Assembly: GCA_013176395.1 (NCBI GenBank)
Contig: JABMLP010000002.1
Location: 806,001-870,000 of the forward strand
DNA length: 64,000 bases
Direction: 5' to 3'
From: Venturia oleaginea
Lineage: Eukaryota; Ascomycota; Dothideomycetes; Venturiales; Venturiaceae
The notes under the pieces were generated by a model, which saw nothing but the letters and a program-made list of their open reading frames with translations, did not search any database and was not told where the DNA came from. The position numbers and the translations under genes were made by a program. Of the stretch, positions 44,442 to 54,557 are shown piece by piece; the stretch's first letter is position 1, and each line of letters begins with the position of its first letter.

Positions 44442-45587
44442 ATGGCGAGGGCAACGAGATCGTCCAGGACCTCGGCTTCAAAGGTTTCCATGAAGGAAGA
44501 AGATGAGAAGCCAGTCATCAAAGAAGAAGATGACACACCGCAGAAATCATCAAGAAACACCAGGAAACGGCAGTCTTCAGTCGAAGATAAAAGCCCAAAG
44601 AAGAAGATGAAAGCAGAGAATGACACAGCAATTCCCAGTCCGTCGGTGTCTGATGATCATCTCTCGTCTCCGCCTTCCACTCCAAAGGCGAAGAAAGGGA
44701 CATCTAAGAGGTCGACTCCGACGGATCTCCAAGCCAGGAAGCTGAAATCGTACAGCCAGTACGCCAAAACATCGCCGTTCCCCGACTTCTCGCATCCCAC
44801 TCCTGAAGATTGCAAGTTGGCACATAAGATTCTGATACAGATGCACGGTGCCAGGACCCGTCCAAAGGAAGTGGTGGCGTCGACGACTCGTGCCGGTTGT
44901 GGAGACTCACCGTCTGTACTTGATGCACTTGTTCGAACAATTCTGTCCCAAAACACCAGCGACACGAATTCCACCAGGGCGAAATTGAACATGGACGACG
45001 TGTACGGCGGGAGCGACAAATGGGACGCCATTGTCGAAGGCGGAGCAGCCAAGCTACAGGAAGCCATCAAATGCGGTGGACTGAGCCAGATCAAAAGCAA
45101 AGTTATTATCAGTATCCTCCAGCAAACGCACGAAAAGTATGGGAAATACTCCCTTGATCATCTTCATGATGCAACCAACGAAGTCGCAATGCAAGAAATG
45201 CTCTCTTTTCAGGGCGTTGGACCCAAGACTGCATCCTGCGTTTTACTTCTCTGCCTCCAGCGGGAAGACTTTGCGGTCGATACGCACGTCCATCGAATTA
45301 CTGGATTACTTGGTTGGAGGCCCAAAACTGCGAATCGCGAAGAGACGTACGCGCATCTCAACATCAAAATCCCCGATGAAGACAAGTACGGCTTGCATAT
45401 TCTGATCGTTGGCCATGGGAAGAAATGTCCCGAGTGTCGCGCGGGCGGTCGCAACTCTGGAAAATGTGAGCTGAGGAAGGCGTTCAGGAAGAGCAAGTTG
45501 GAAGGGGAGGCGGGTGAAGAGATGAAGGAAGAGGAGGAAGAGGAGATCAAGAAGGAAAAAGATAAAAAGGTCAAGACCGAGAATTAG
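44442..45587 (+). CDS. HhH-GPD DNA glycosylase (endonuclease III-like)
   Basis: Intronless, 381 residues. The first 95 are Lys/Ser/Glu-rich, disordered and probably nuclear-targeting (SPKKKMKAE). The glycosylase core follows: LVRTILSQNTSDTNS (Nth helix), IKCGGLSQIKSKVI, the helix-hairpin-helix FQGVGPKTASCVLL, and VDTHVHRITGLLGW with the catalytic Asp. In Nth the hairpin Lys precedes it; here GVGPKTA carries the Lys in the usual neighbourhood. The usual four-Cys iron-sulfur loop is not complete: only KKCPECRAGG and GKCELR supply Cys. The C-terminus is a Lys/Glu tail. Role: base excision repair, by family. Confidence 0.88.
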   Translation: MARATRSSRTSASKVSMKEEDEKPVIKEEDDTPQKSSRNTRKRQSSVEDKSPKKKMKAENDTAIPSPSVSDDHLSSPPSTPKAKKGTSKRSTPTDLQARKLKSYSQYAKTSPFPDFSHPTPEDCKLAHKILIQMHGARTRPKEVVASTTRAGCGDSPSVLDALVRTILSQNTSDTNSTRAKLNMDDVYGGSDKWDAIVEGGAAKLQEAIKCGGLSQIKSKVIISILQQTHEKYGKYSLDHLHDATNEVAMQEMLSFQGVGPKTASCVLLLCLQREDFAVDTHVHRITGLLGWRPKTANREETYAHLNIKIPDEDKYGLHILIVGHGKKCPECRAGGRNSGKCELRKAFRKSKLEGEAGEEMKEEEEEEIKKEKDKKVKTEN

Positions 45588-46210
45588 GCACACTGGAAAA
45601 AATTGCAGTTGAAAGACTTTGTGATCTCACTCACTTTACAAAATCCACAATTACCACCACTCCGTTTAATCGTCTCTTTGCCCGAAGTCGAACGGCTAGG
45701 AAAGCTACAATGTGCTCGAATCACAAACTGTGGCAATAAATTGTCAGAAAGGTATCGACACTGGTACCACAGTGGCTGCATTAATCCAGTGCCCCTCGTA
45801 GCGAAGCGAAACCGACTTCAATGCCCGCAACTCCAGAACGATGTCGATAAGCTTCTGTCCATCACAAAGAAAACGATCGCCATAAATTTATCGATATCGA
45901 TCTGAAGTTGGTTGACTTCTAAATTAAGACTCTGAGAGCGCTCTCATAGCGACCAAGCAGGGCATGCCACGGTACGCTTCTGCCGTCAACCGTGATCGGA
46001 TACCCCCACCGCTCTTCTAGAAGCACGGAGCCAACCCAGAGTTGAGACTTGTACTGGTTGAGTCGCCGAGCTTTATGTCTGAGCGAAAACGCTACACCCT
46101 TATCTTGTCCAATTTGACATCAAAATTGTCCACAAACCTTACCAACTGGTCTCCCCAAGTCACCCAAAACGGCCGTAATTCTAAGCAATACAAGCTGCCA
46201 TTCCTATGAA
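45588..46210. other. Intergenic
   Basis: No gene seen. Contains a TTTATCGATATCGATCTG motif near 45887. Confidence 0.4.
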
Positions 46211-47469
46211 ATGGAATCTGACCGCGAACTAAGGTTGCGAGATCTCCGAGAACGATTTGAGACGCTGAAAACAATGAGGAAACGGATGAGCCAGATAGAG
46301 TCAGGGCAGCGAATGATCGCTGCGTCTCAAACCTCCGCGACTCCGGAGTCAAGCGACACGCCTCCTCCCATGCTGGACAACAACTTACCCTGGGAAGACC
46401 GAGAACAGCCTGTACAAGAGCAGATTGGGCAAGCCATCTCATTCAGCGATTTATATCCTGACTCACCGATGCGAAATCTTCGACAAAGTTTGGAGAATCT
46501 GAAAGATACAATGGAAGACAAAAGATAATGTCATGGCAGCAGCTCAACCTTTTGCAGCTCCGAGACCGAGCAAGATGCCCCCTGCCATGTTGAACAGCGA
46601 CCTAGATTGGGATGTTCGAGCTCGCCTTGTACGCGAAGACATTGAGCGGCTTACCAGGAACATCGTTTCTCAGACAACTAGCGCTCTCGAATTTGTGGCA
46701 GCCTCAAGTTCTAGATCGAGCTCGCCATCTTCTCAGTCCACAGAGCCTCCCCCTTATTCGACCTTGGATACGAGCACCGAGGTAGCGATCGACTCATCAT
46801 GCAACCGGTCGTCACGCAGTCCCATCCATCAGCTACAGGAAGTAGAGATCAAATTCCCTGATCAGATCATTTGCCCTGCGTGTGTCGAATTTCATCCGAT
46901 CCATAGACTGTTCGCCAGATCCTGCCACAAATTACTTAACACATTGCCAGTCGTTTCTAGTCCGTTCATGACTTGCAGCGCATACAGTTCCGCTTTGTAT
47001 TGTGGTGGCGGCATTAAGATAGATCTCATGACTTTGCATCTTGTCATGAGATCACATTGACTTGGGCCTCACCACGGTCTTCCGACGTCTGCATTATTTC
47101 GGTCAAACAGCCGCACGGTTTCCAAATGCTCCCACAAGGCTATTTTGACATCCCAAACAGCTGCCCGAATTTTGGAAAATCGTCTGAATCGACTCACAAA
47201 ACACGATTTCTTCGTTGCAGGAGAAACTTCTAGACGGGCAGGACTGCTTACACTGTAGTAGCCAGTACCTGATTTTAGATTGCAAAAGAAGGAAGGGAGA
47301 GAAGAGTACTTTCAAAGGAAAGGACAGGATATTTCAGATCGACCGATACATTGATTTCGGCGAGTGTTCGCCGGATGACACATCCGAATGGAATGCGGTC
47401 ACAAAGCAAGGGAGAGGACTTGGGTACACCCGAACGACGAGCCCGAAGGATTTATGGAGAAAGGCATAA
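46211..47469 (+). pseudogene. Decayed accessory gene, paralogue of the next locus
   Basis: Protein-like pieces in different frames: 46211-46528 (PPPMLDNNLPWEDREQPVQE), 46533-47060 (MPPAMLNSDLDWDVRARLVR, TEPPPYSTLD, ICPACVEFHPIHRLFA) and 47215-47469. The first two share a module, so it may be internally duplicated. The last piece, FQIDRYIDFGECSPDDTSEW to SPKDLWRKA, matches the end of the locus at 47992. That end resembles the R/W-x-D-L/F-G-x-G stretch at the C-terminus of many fungal F-box-type proteins; no F-box itself is visible. Function unknown. Confidence 0.45.
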
Positions 47470-47991
47470 TCGATTGCTTCTGACGACCAAGACCGCTGCG
47501 GATAAGAATCATACACAACAACGCGCATCATCAAGACTCTTTATCTACACTCCATCTCAATTTGCCATTTCTCAAGTGAACCGCACACATTCAAATCTAA
47601 CCCGGAGTTAGCACCTCTTTGGCAGTTTCTTTCTGAACCTTGCCGGAATTCTGCGCCATCGATTTGCTCCGAGTCATGTTCTATTGAGCCAGATAAATGA
47701 TGGAAAGAAAAACGCTCTTAAAACCGTGGGCCCGTTGGAATCGGTGAACCATTGGCTTTGCTAGGCTTGCCGTGGGTCACAAAACACTATCCGCGCACAC
47801 GTATTGAGAAGACCCTTCAACCAGTTCATACCTACCTACTTTCTTGCCTTTGCACATTTCTACGCTTCAAATTCAACAATCTTCGCTCAAAACAGTTATT
47901 TCGACCCAGAACCACCTTCGTCCTTTCTCGAGCAATTTCAAACACCATCGATATTCATCTTAACAGCTATGAACGTCTAGACGAAGTCAAT

Positions 47992-49016
47992 ATGAGGTGG
48001 CACCCAATGAAGCGATTGTCTCCTTTCGCTCGGTCGGACGCGTCAACGATCTCGGACAGAAGTTCCGATTCAGCGAAGCAGCCGCCACCTTACTCTCGAA
48101 AGGACCCGGCCACTCGACAAACGTTGAAGGCTCTTCAAGCCAACGACAGCTCTTTTTCCTCGAAAGATAGTCGGGGCGATTTACAACATTTTGACAACAA
48201 TGCCAAAATCGAAGACTTTGCCCAGAATGGGTTGAACACCACTCAGCCAACGATTGACTCAAAAGCTATACCATCAAGTCATTGTCACCTGATAGCACGG
48301 CCGTTGGACCTTGCGATGCATTTACCTGCACTTTGGATATCGCTTTCCTCATGAAAGTCAATTGGATGACCCTATGCCTCATCATGCAGGATTATCGCAG
48401 ACCTGGATTTCACAAGGAAAGCCTTTTGCCAATGAGCCTCACAGGTTCTGGGTTTAAGAGTGTTTTACAAAAAATGAAGAGCAGAACTGAAGGGTACGAC
48501 TACCTCAGATATATCTTCAAGTTACACTCTAAGGCCAGTGCCGCGGACGATCGACTGGTCTTGAAAACATCTGCGTTGCTCCATTTGCGCGAAGACGAGA
48601 AGGTCGAGAGACATCACCTCGAAGAGTTTATCAAGCCAATCGTATGTGCTCACGACCTCAACCAAATCTACCTTAATTCTCACAATAATTACACCGGTCA
48701 TAAGATTGGAACAGTTCTCAACGACTTCATTGATCGACGAGACAACTTGTGCCAACGGGAGGGAGAAGTTCACGACGAGAGATGCACGGTCTACAGCTCT
48801 GAGTATGTCGTCATTGTAGGAAACAAGAGACAAGGCGAAGAGTCAACCGTTTCGAAGAACAGCAGAGTGTTCCAGGTGGACAGGTATATCGACTTTGGAG
48901 AGTGTCGTGCTGCTGATCTGAAGGAGTGGAATGCTTTGACTAATCATGGAAAGGGTTGAGAATTCTATACTCGTCCATCAATGAGCCCAAAGAAGTTATG
49001 GGAGAAAGCAAAGTGA
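47992..49016 (+). pseudogene. Accessory gene with frameshift and late stop
   Basis: Starts MRWHPMKRLSPFARSDAST with a Ser/Pro-rich head (SAKQPPPYS). Near 48260, at an AAAA run, coding sense moves by one base into the frame running to 48959 (SLSPDSTAVGPCDAFTC, LMKVNWMTLCLIMQDYR, FQVDRYIDFGECRAADLKEW). TGA at 48957 is followed in frame by EFYTRPSMSPKKLWEKAK and a second TGA at 49014, matching the end of the paralogue at 47469. So one missing base plus one nonsense change (CGA to TGA fits). A sequencing error at the A run is possible. Family unknown, F-box-protein-like C-terminus. Confidence 0.5.
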
Positions 49017-49762
49017 GAAGAGGGACAAGGCTGATTTGGTTATCAAAAATTTCAGGATGGTCAGGAATCTTCCAAGCTTGGCTTTGGCTCGAGTACTTCA
49101 ATCTATTACGGTCAACTATCGGATGGGACAATTGGCTCCATTCTTTGTGGCTGGGTGCAGTCGCTTAAACAGCAGCTAGCGGACTTGGATCTAAATGGCA
49201 CAGTTTCATCGATAGGCGTTAGACAAGCGAGGTTATAGTCATTATGAAATAGAAATCAGACGGGAGGTAATGAAACAATGGAATCGCTTACATCAATGCT
49301 TAGTGTGCCACCCGTTTACTCGAAGTCAAGTCTCCTCAGCCGCGCGCGACTGCTGACACCGTCACCACCATGGCTGAAACAACAGAGACCTGGCTGTCAG
49401 TATGTTAAGAGTATCGTGATTATTGGCTTCGTCTCCTTGGAAGTCATCGATATTGATCTTCGGTTGGGTATACCGTCATGTGTTCAGCTATGCACCAGAG
49501 AAATATAATCAGGTGCTCCGACATTGAGAATGCATGGCAATCAGGCAGGTAACCATACACGAACTTGATCTCTACAAACAGTGTAAAGACTCACAGGTAA
49601 CTCACCCAGCCGCGTAAGGACCACTTGGTGCCTATAAGGTGTCCACCATTCAACTTCTCCTTCCTTCACTCTACATCTCTTTCATCCATCTTCTCTCAAG
49701 TAACCTTCACCACACTCACCTTTCTCACTTCAAGAAACAACCTCACCATTATAACCACCACG
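49017..49762. other. Intergenic
   Basis: No supported gene. C/T-rich leader sequence before 49763. Confidence 0.4.
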
Positions 49763-51001
49763 ATGGCGAAACCAGCTACCAAACTTCCAGACGAGACCAA
49801 GGACCTGATCAAAAACACGGACAAACTGGCATTTCTCCCCGAAGCACTGCGCGATGTGATCCCGACGCTTTCCGGATTTCAGGCCAAGCAGTTACGTGGA
49901 CTATTCGAGAGGTAAGTTCTCCTCTAGCATCTCTCCTCACTTTCCTCATCATGAAAAATAATTCACTTTCGTCAGCGAGCCAAGTCAAAACCAAAATAAC
50001 AAACCCATAACAAATTCTCGAAAAAGCACTTTCCAGGAACCCAATAAACACCACAAACCCTCACTAACACCCCCAACCCAGCACCTTCGACTTCCTAGAA
50101 CTTCCCCTAGAACTCCGCGAAACCATCTACGAACTTCACCTCCGCGGAACCGGCACCGGCTCCTCCACAACCATCGTGCGTAAAAACCGCCTCTCAAAAG
50201 CAAGCAAGGGTACCAACGAAGATATCACCCTCCCCTCCTCTCTTTCTAGAGCGTGCCGCCAAATACAGCAAGAAGTTCTCAATGTGCTCTACCGACAATA
50301 TGTGGGGAAATTACATGTTAATGCTTACAAAAAGGTAGCCGCGAAGAAAGCGATTGCTCGTAAGAAGGTAGTTGGCGGAGCTGTAATGCTAAGGTTGATT
50401 TTTGGACCGGGCGATGTGGGTAAGAGAGGCAAGGGAGCGGAAGAGGCAGAAGTGAGGAGGGAGGATCGGGGATATCGACTTCAAAACTGCGATGTACAGC
50501 CTTTCCTCGGATTCAGGAAGGTTCATATCTTCATCCAGAGTCACTGTCCCCTCCACGCCTTCGAATACGGAGAAAAGTAGAAGGGTTCTTTGGGGTTCAT
50601 GCTGGCAGATTGGACAAATATGCTTGTTGCGCAGTGGTATACTCAACCAACTCCTACATTCAAAAAAGAGATTTACCTCGATTTCCACCTCGATGGGAGG
50701 AATTCTGCTCTTTCGTCTGCGCTGGACAGTGACCACAGCTGGGCGTGAGAAACTTTGGTTCTGGGTGCAGGCTGGCCATGCTTTCGGGGAGATGAAGGAG
50801 GAATTGGAGGGCCGGTTACCTGCGAATTGTCCTATTGTTCTGACGTCGAATGTTGAGGAATCAGTTGCGCATGTTACGGAGCGGTTGGATGCTGAGAAGA
50901 TACAGTATATCCAAGAGAGTCATTACATGCCCAAACAAACCTTGCGGTTGGACAAGGGGAGTGTTGTACATGGGTACTTGCCGAGTGCTCCGCGGAGGTA
51001 A
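49763..51001 (+). pseudogene. Decayed 2EXR/F-box-like gene
   Basis: Exon 1 at 49763-49911 joins exon 2 at 50082 by a 170-nt intron. The product has FDFLELPLELRETIYELHLR and SLSRACRQIQQEVLNVLYRQY, standard for fungal 2EXR-type proteins. A TAG at 50578-50580 is followed in the same frame by KGSLGFMLADWTNMLVAQWY and a Lys/Asp-rich stretch, then near 50745 coding sense shifts frame into REKLWFWVQAGHAFGEMKEE and on to 51001. One nonsense and one frameshift therefore break it. Function unknown. Confidence 0.6.
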
Positions 51002-51847
51002 GTGTTGATTTTGATAGAACTTGGATAAAGAGAGAGGACTAATGATGTGGATAGGTAAAATGGTACTTTGCCCAAAGCTATGGCATTCCTCGATCAGGAC
51101 GCATGGCCTACAAAGTCTGGAAAACATCTCCGGGGTCGGTTTCCATCCTTTCGATCCTTGGCCTCTTTTGGTTCTTCCCTGGTGGTTTGTACACGGGTAG
51201 GGCAGCATGAAAGGCGTCGACAGGGGGCTAGCGACACTTTCATGATAACCACTTTCATGGACGAGACGTGTCGGCAAATGCTAGCCTCAAAAAATCGGAG
51301 ATAGAAGAAAGAACAATAGCCACTTAACCCAAAAGTCTTAACTCGAGACAAAAGTTCTCAATCCAAAATCAGTATCAATAAATTTCTGGCAGCATTTCTT
51401 TCGAATATCTACAAAGATTTATCGATATCGATTTTCGTTTGTTGGTGTCAGGCAGAATAATTTGGTATTTTCCATTGTGCCCAGAAAAGAGTTTGCAGGA
51501 AGGAGTCTATAGTTATTGGTGTTCTTTAGAAGCCAGAATGTGATGAGATTTCGATCTTCTTAATGTGAGCCTGTGTATGGCGCTGAAAGGGCTGCGATAG
51601 AGGGCTTCTTGCTCTTATCTGATCGTCATCCCATTCAGGTTTCTCATTTGCCTAAGTTGTATCTTGAACCGAAACCTCAATTCTACATGCATTATCATAT
51701 TGGTAACACAATCGCAAAAAACACTGCAAGCAAACAGGCAGTTTTATATATACAGATCCATACGCATGCCCACAGCCCGACACTAGAGGAAAAGAACCTT
51801 CTCACCAAATCAACCCATCAACCGCCAACATTAAAAACCCTCCCTAC
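51002..51847. other. Intergenic
   Basis: No supported gene. Contains TTTATCGATATCGATTTT at about 51418. Confidence 0.4.
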
Positions 51848-52200
51848 TTAATGGCAAGATCCTCCCTTTCCGGTCGCAACTGAACAACAATCCGCACCAT
51901 TGCAACTGACAGGAACTGACCCATGGTCCGCATCCGTCTTGAAGTTGGAGCATAAGCTTGGATGGCCCTGGCAATCCCAATGGTTACCACCCTGGTTACG
52001 ACATCCGTCGTAGTTGTTGAAGCAGCAGTCGTTGTCGACGCCGTTGCACTTGGCCTGTGAAGTTCGTCAATTTGGTGTTTTGGAGTGATGGAGGGTTGAC
52101 TTACTCTCAGCTTGCGTGCCTCTAAATTTGCGTTAGGAGATGGGGATGCGAGGGCTGTGGTTGCCAGGACGGTGGCGAGGAGGAAGGTCGTGAATTGCAT
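51848..52200 (-). CDS. Cysteine-rich small secreted protein (effector-like)
   Basis: Two exons fit (minus): 52200-52105 and 52054-51848, giving exactly 100 residues. The 50-nt phase-0 intron (GTAAGT..CACAG) switches to a frame that the unspliced reading misses. A signal peptide MQFTTFLLATVLATTALA is followed by a short pro-region ending EARKLR (possible Kex2-like cleavage). The rest has ten Cys in the order AKC, DCC, DGC, WDC, SLC, VSC, DCC and GSC, rich in Asn and Gly. An even, dense Cys pattern with a CC at each side suggests a disulfide-knit apoplastic protein. No family assigned. Confidence 0.82.
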
Positions 52201-53686
52201 TTCGGCGATTCTTTGGATCGGGTTGGTTGATGAGGTTTGAAGGTGTTTGTTGACGGTGCTTGAGGAGGTTGATGTTGATCTGTTGGTATGAGCATTCGTG
52301 GTTTGAGTATAAGTATTGTGTCCAGGTTGCGGTTGCGCTGAGGCCTACCGAACTTAATAATCGGCATGCTTAACGGAAAAAGTAACGAGCGTGTTCTCTC
52401 ATTACAACGCGCGGATTCCTATCTTGGCTCAAAGACTGTAATCCTTAGTCTAGACAGGGATGTGAGGTCTGTGTACGGAAAGACATGTTGACGCTTGGAA
52501 GCTCGCATAACAATGGATACAGATACAGTGACAACTTCTCTATCATGAATACGCGCACCAAAGCCGTTTCAACAACGATTATTATTTTTCAAATACATTT
52601 GGGAGGTTGAGTGTTTGTAGGTGGTGCACTGAATTTCTTCTACCACTCTTCTAGAACATTAGGGCCCCAGTGTTTCTGTCGAGCGCGGAATGGATCAGGG
52701 TGATCAACGACTAGGACAACCGGCTTCTTCGCCGATCTAGTTGAATCTCGAAGCATTGGCAACTCTGATTCCGTATGGATTGGAAAATAGGCTTGGCGTG
52801 AAATGAGTTGCATCAACGTTTTTTGTATACGTACACCGACAATCCTTGCTGGCAAAAAACCTCGTAATCCGTAGAAAGCGTAATCCGACGCTAAGTCTAT
52901 TTTCCAATTCATACGCTAGGAGAATCGCGAGGATGGCAATGAAAGGCGAAAGCATGTCCTGCTGGAAGTGAGAGCACATCTCCCAGAACGAGACTTCTGC
53001 TATGTAACGTCAGTCTCTTTACTGTAAGCACAAACAATCGTCATCCCGTCCTAGTTCTTGTCGCGACTTCGTGGGCACCCAAACCTGATTGGGATAATTG
53101 TTCAGAAAAGAGAAGGGTTCAGAAGCATTAGCCACGAACGTAAGCTTTCCTCAACCGCTTATACTTGGCTGGATGACATCTGAGCCGATGAATGGCCTGA
53201 TTGGAAGATTCGAGCGCTCTCTTGGCCGCGCTGTTCCACCTCGTTGCAACACACAGCGCGAGCATGTCCGAAGACTAGACAGCATTTGGTTTAGAGCTTC
53301 GTCGTCATCCGTTGCGACATTTTGCTTGATCAAATCTCTGCTTGAGCCTTTTATTCGGGGTCGGGCTTGGCTATCCTTTGGCTGTCTCCATTGTACTTCG
53401 CTACCGAGCATAGCTAGGTATTTGGACTAAGAGCCTCATGATGCGGGGGCTGGAAATTATGTTGATGCGATGTGTATGTCCTGCGAAGGAGGTTAAAATG
53501 GTGAAACATGACGTTGGAACTTTTGATAAGGTATTCGTACCGATGCCGGGAGCTATACCTAACCGAGCACTCCTATCTTTCTTGTGCTATTCAAGGCTGA
53601 CAACGAATAGCCGCATTCCTGTCCTTCATCCTCTGGGCCGATCTATCAAGAGAGAATTACACAAGTGAGTAAAGAGACCACCGCGT
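52201..53686. other. Intergenic
   Basis: Minus-strand frames at 52640-52979 are open but motif-less; not called. Otherwise nothing. Confidence 0.35.
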
Positions 53687-54155
53687 GTCTATGTCCCCCA
53701 CGGACTCCAAGAGCAATTGGACTACTACAACAAGGTCGCGGCGGATCACCCTGACATGTGGCTTGAGGTCCTAGAATTGCAGGAGAATTGGTACTAGAGT
53801 TTGTGAGCTAGTATCGCCAATTTCGCAACAATACTCCTTACCCCAATTAATTATGTTCAATAACCTCGATTACTGGATTTTCATTGTCTTCGCGGGTACG
53901 AATCTCGTAGCGGACGTGTTGAAGTGGTTGTTTGTTCCTGTAATCCACGTCTACCAATAGTATCGGTATCATCTAAGAGGCAGAACGCATTATTATTAGT
54001 AATAAGAATATAGCAATAATTATATTAAATAGGAATAAGGTCCTGTACCAATTTTCCTGCAATTCTAGGACCTCAAGCCGCATGTTAGGGTAATCCGCCG
54101 CGACCTTGTTGTTGTAGTAGTCCAATTGCTCTTGGAGTCCGTGGGGAATATAGAC
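53687..54155. repeat. Inverted repeat of a coding fragment, ~110-bp arms
   Basis: The left arm 53687-53794 and the reverse complement of the right arm 54045-54155 are about 92% alike over 108/111 bp, separated by about 250 bp. Each arm reads as YVPHGLQEQLDYYN-type protein (the right arm has one extra Asn codon) ending LEVLELQENWY, followed by a stop in the left arm. They look like two opposed copies of the 3' end of one gene. Parent gene not in the window. Confidence 0.85.
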
Positions 54156-54299
54156 ACCCGGTCTTGGATCGTCACGGCTTCACCTCGTCACCAGTCCCCT
54201 CTCTCACCTTCCCAGCAACACCCGAATGTATATCCTCAGGTCTAATGCGTAGGACGTGTGATGAAGAGGGAAAGGAGGGGAGAAGGTGGAACAGACATC

Positions 54300-54424
54300 T
54301 ATTTATAATTGATGAGGAGTTGACTATTTATAATAGATGAGGAGTTGACTATTTATAATAGATGAGGGGTTGACTATTTATAATAGATGAGGGGTTGACT
54401 ATTTATGATGGATGAGGGGTTGAG
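54300..54424 (+). repeat. Minisatellite, 25-bp unit x 5
   Basis: Unit TATTTATAATAGATGAGGGG + TTGAC with small variations, five tandem copies, shortly upstream of the transposon end. Confidence 0.93.
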
Positions 54425-54557
54425 AGGGGGATTGAGACATGTGTAATGGGTTGGGTAGGGGGTGGGACGATCCCATCGAGATGAGTATTTCCATCGCATT
54501 GGTCGCCCTTTCGAGGAAGGATGGCAGAAAGCAACTCCGATATAAATATATCTTATA

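Noticed and set aside
52640..52979. Overlapping minus-strand frames with some hydrophobic sequence
   Set aside because: No credible start context, intron or similarity; too weak to call.
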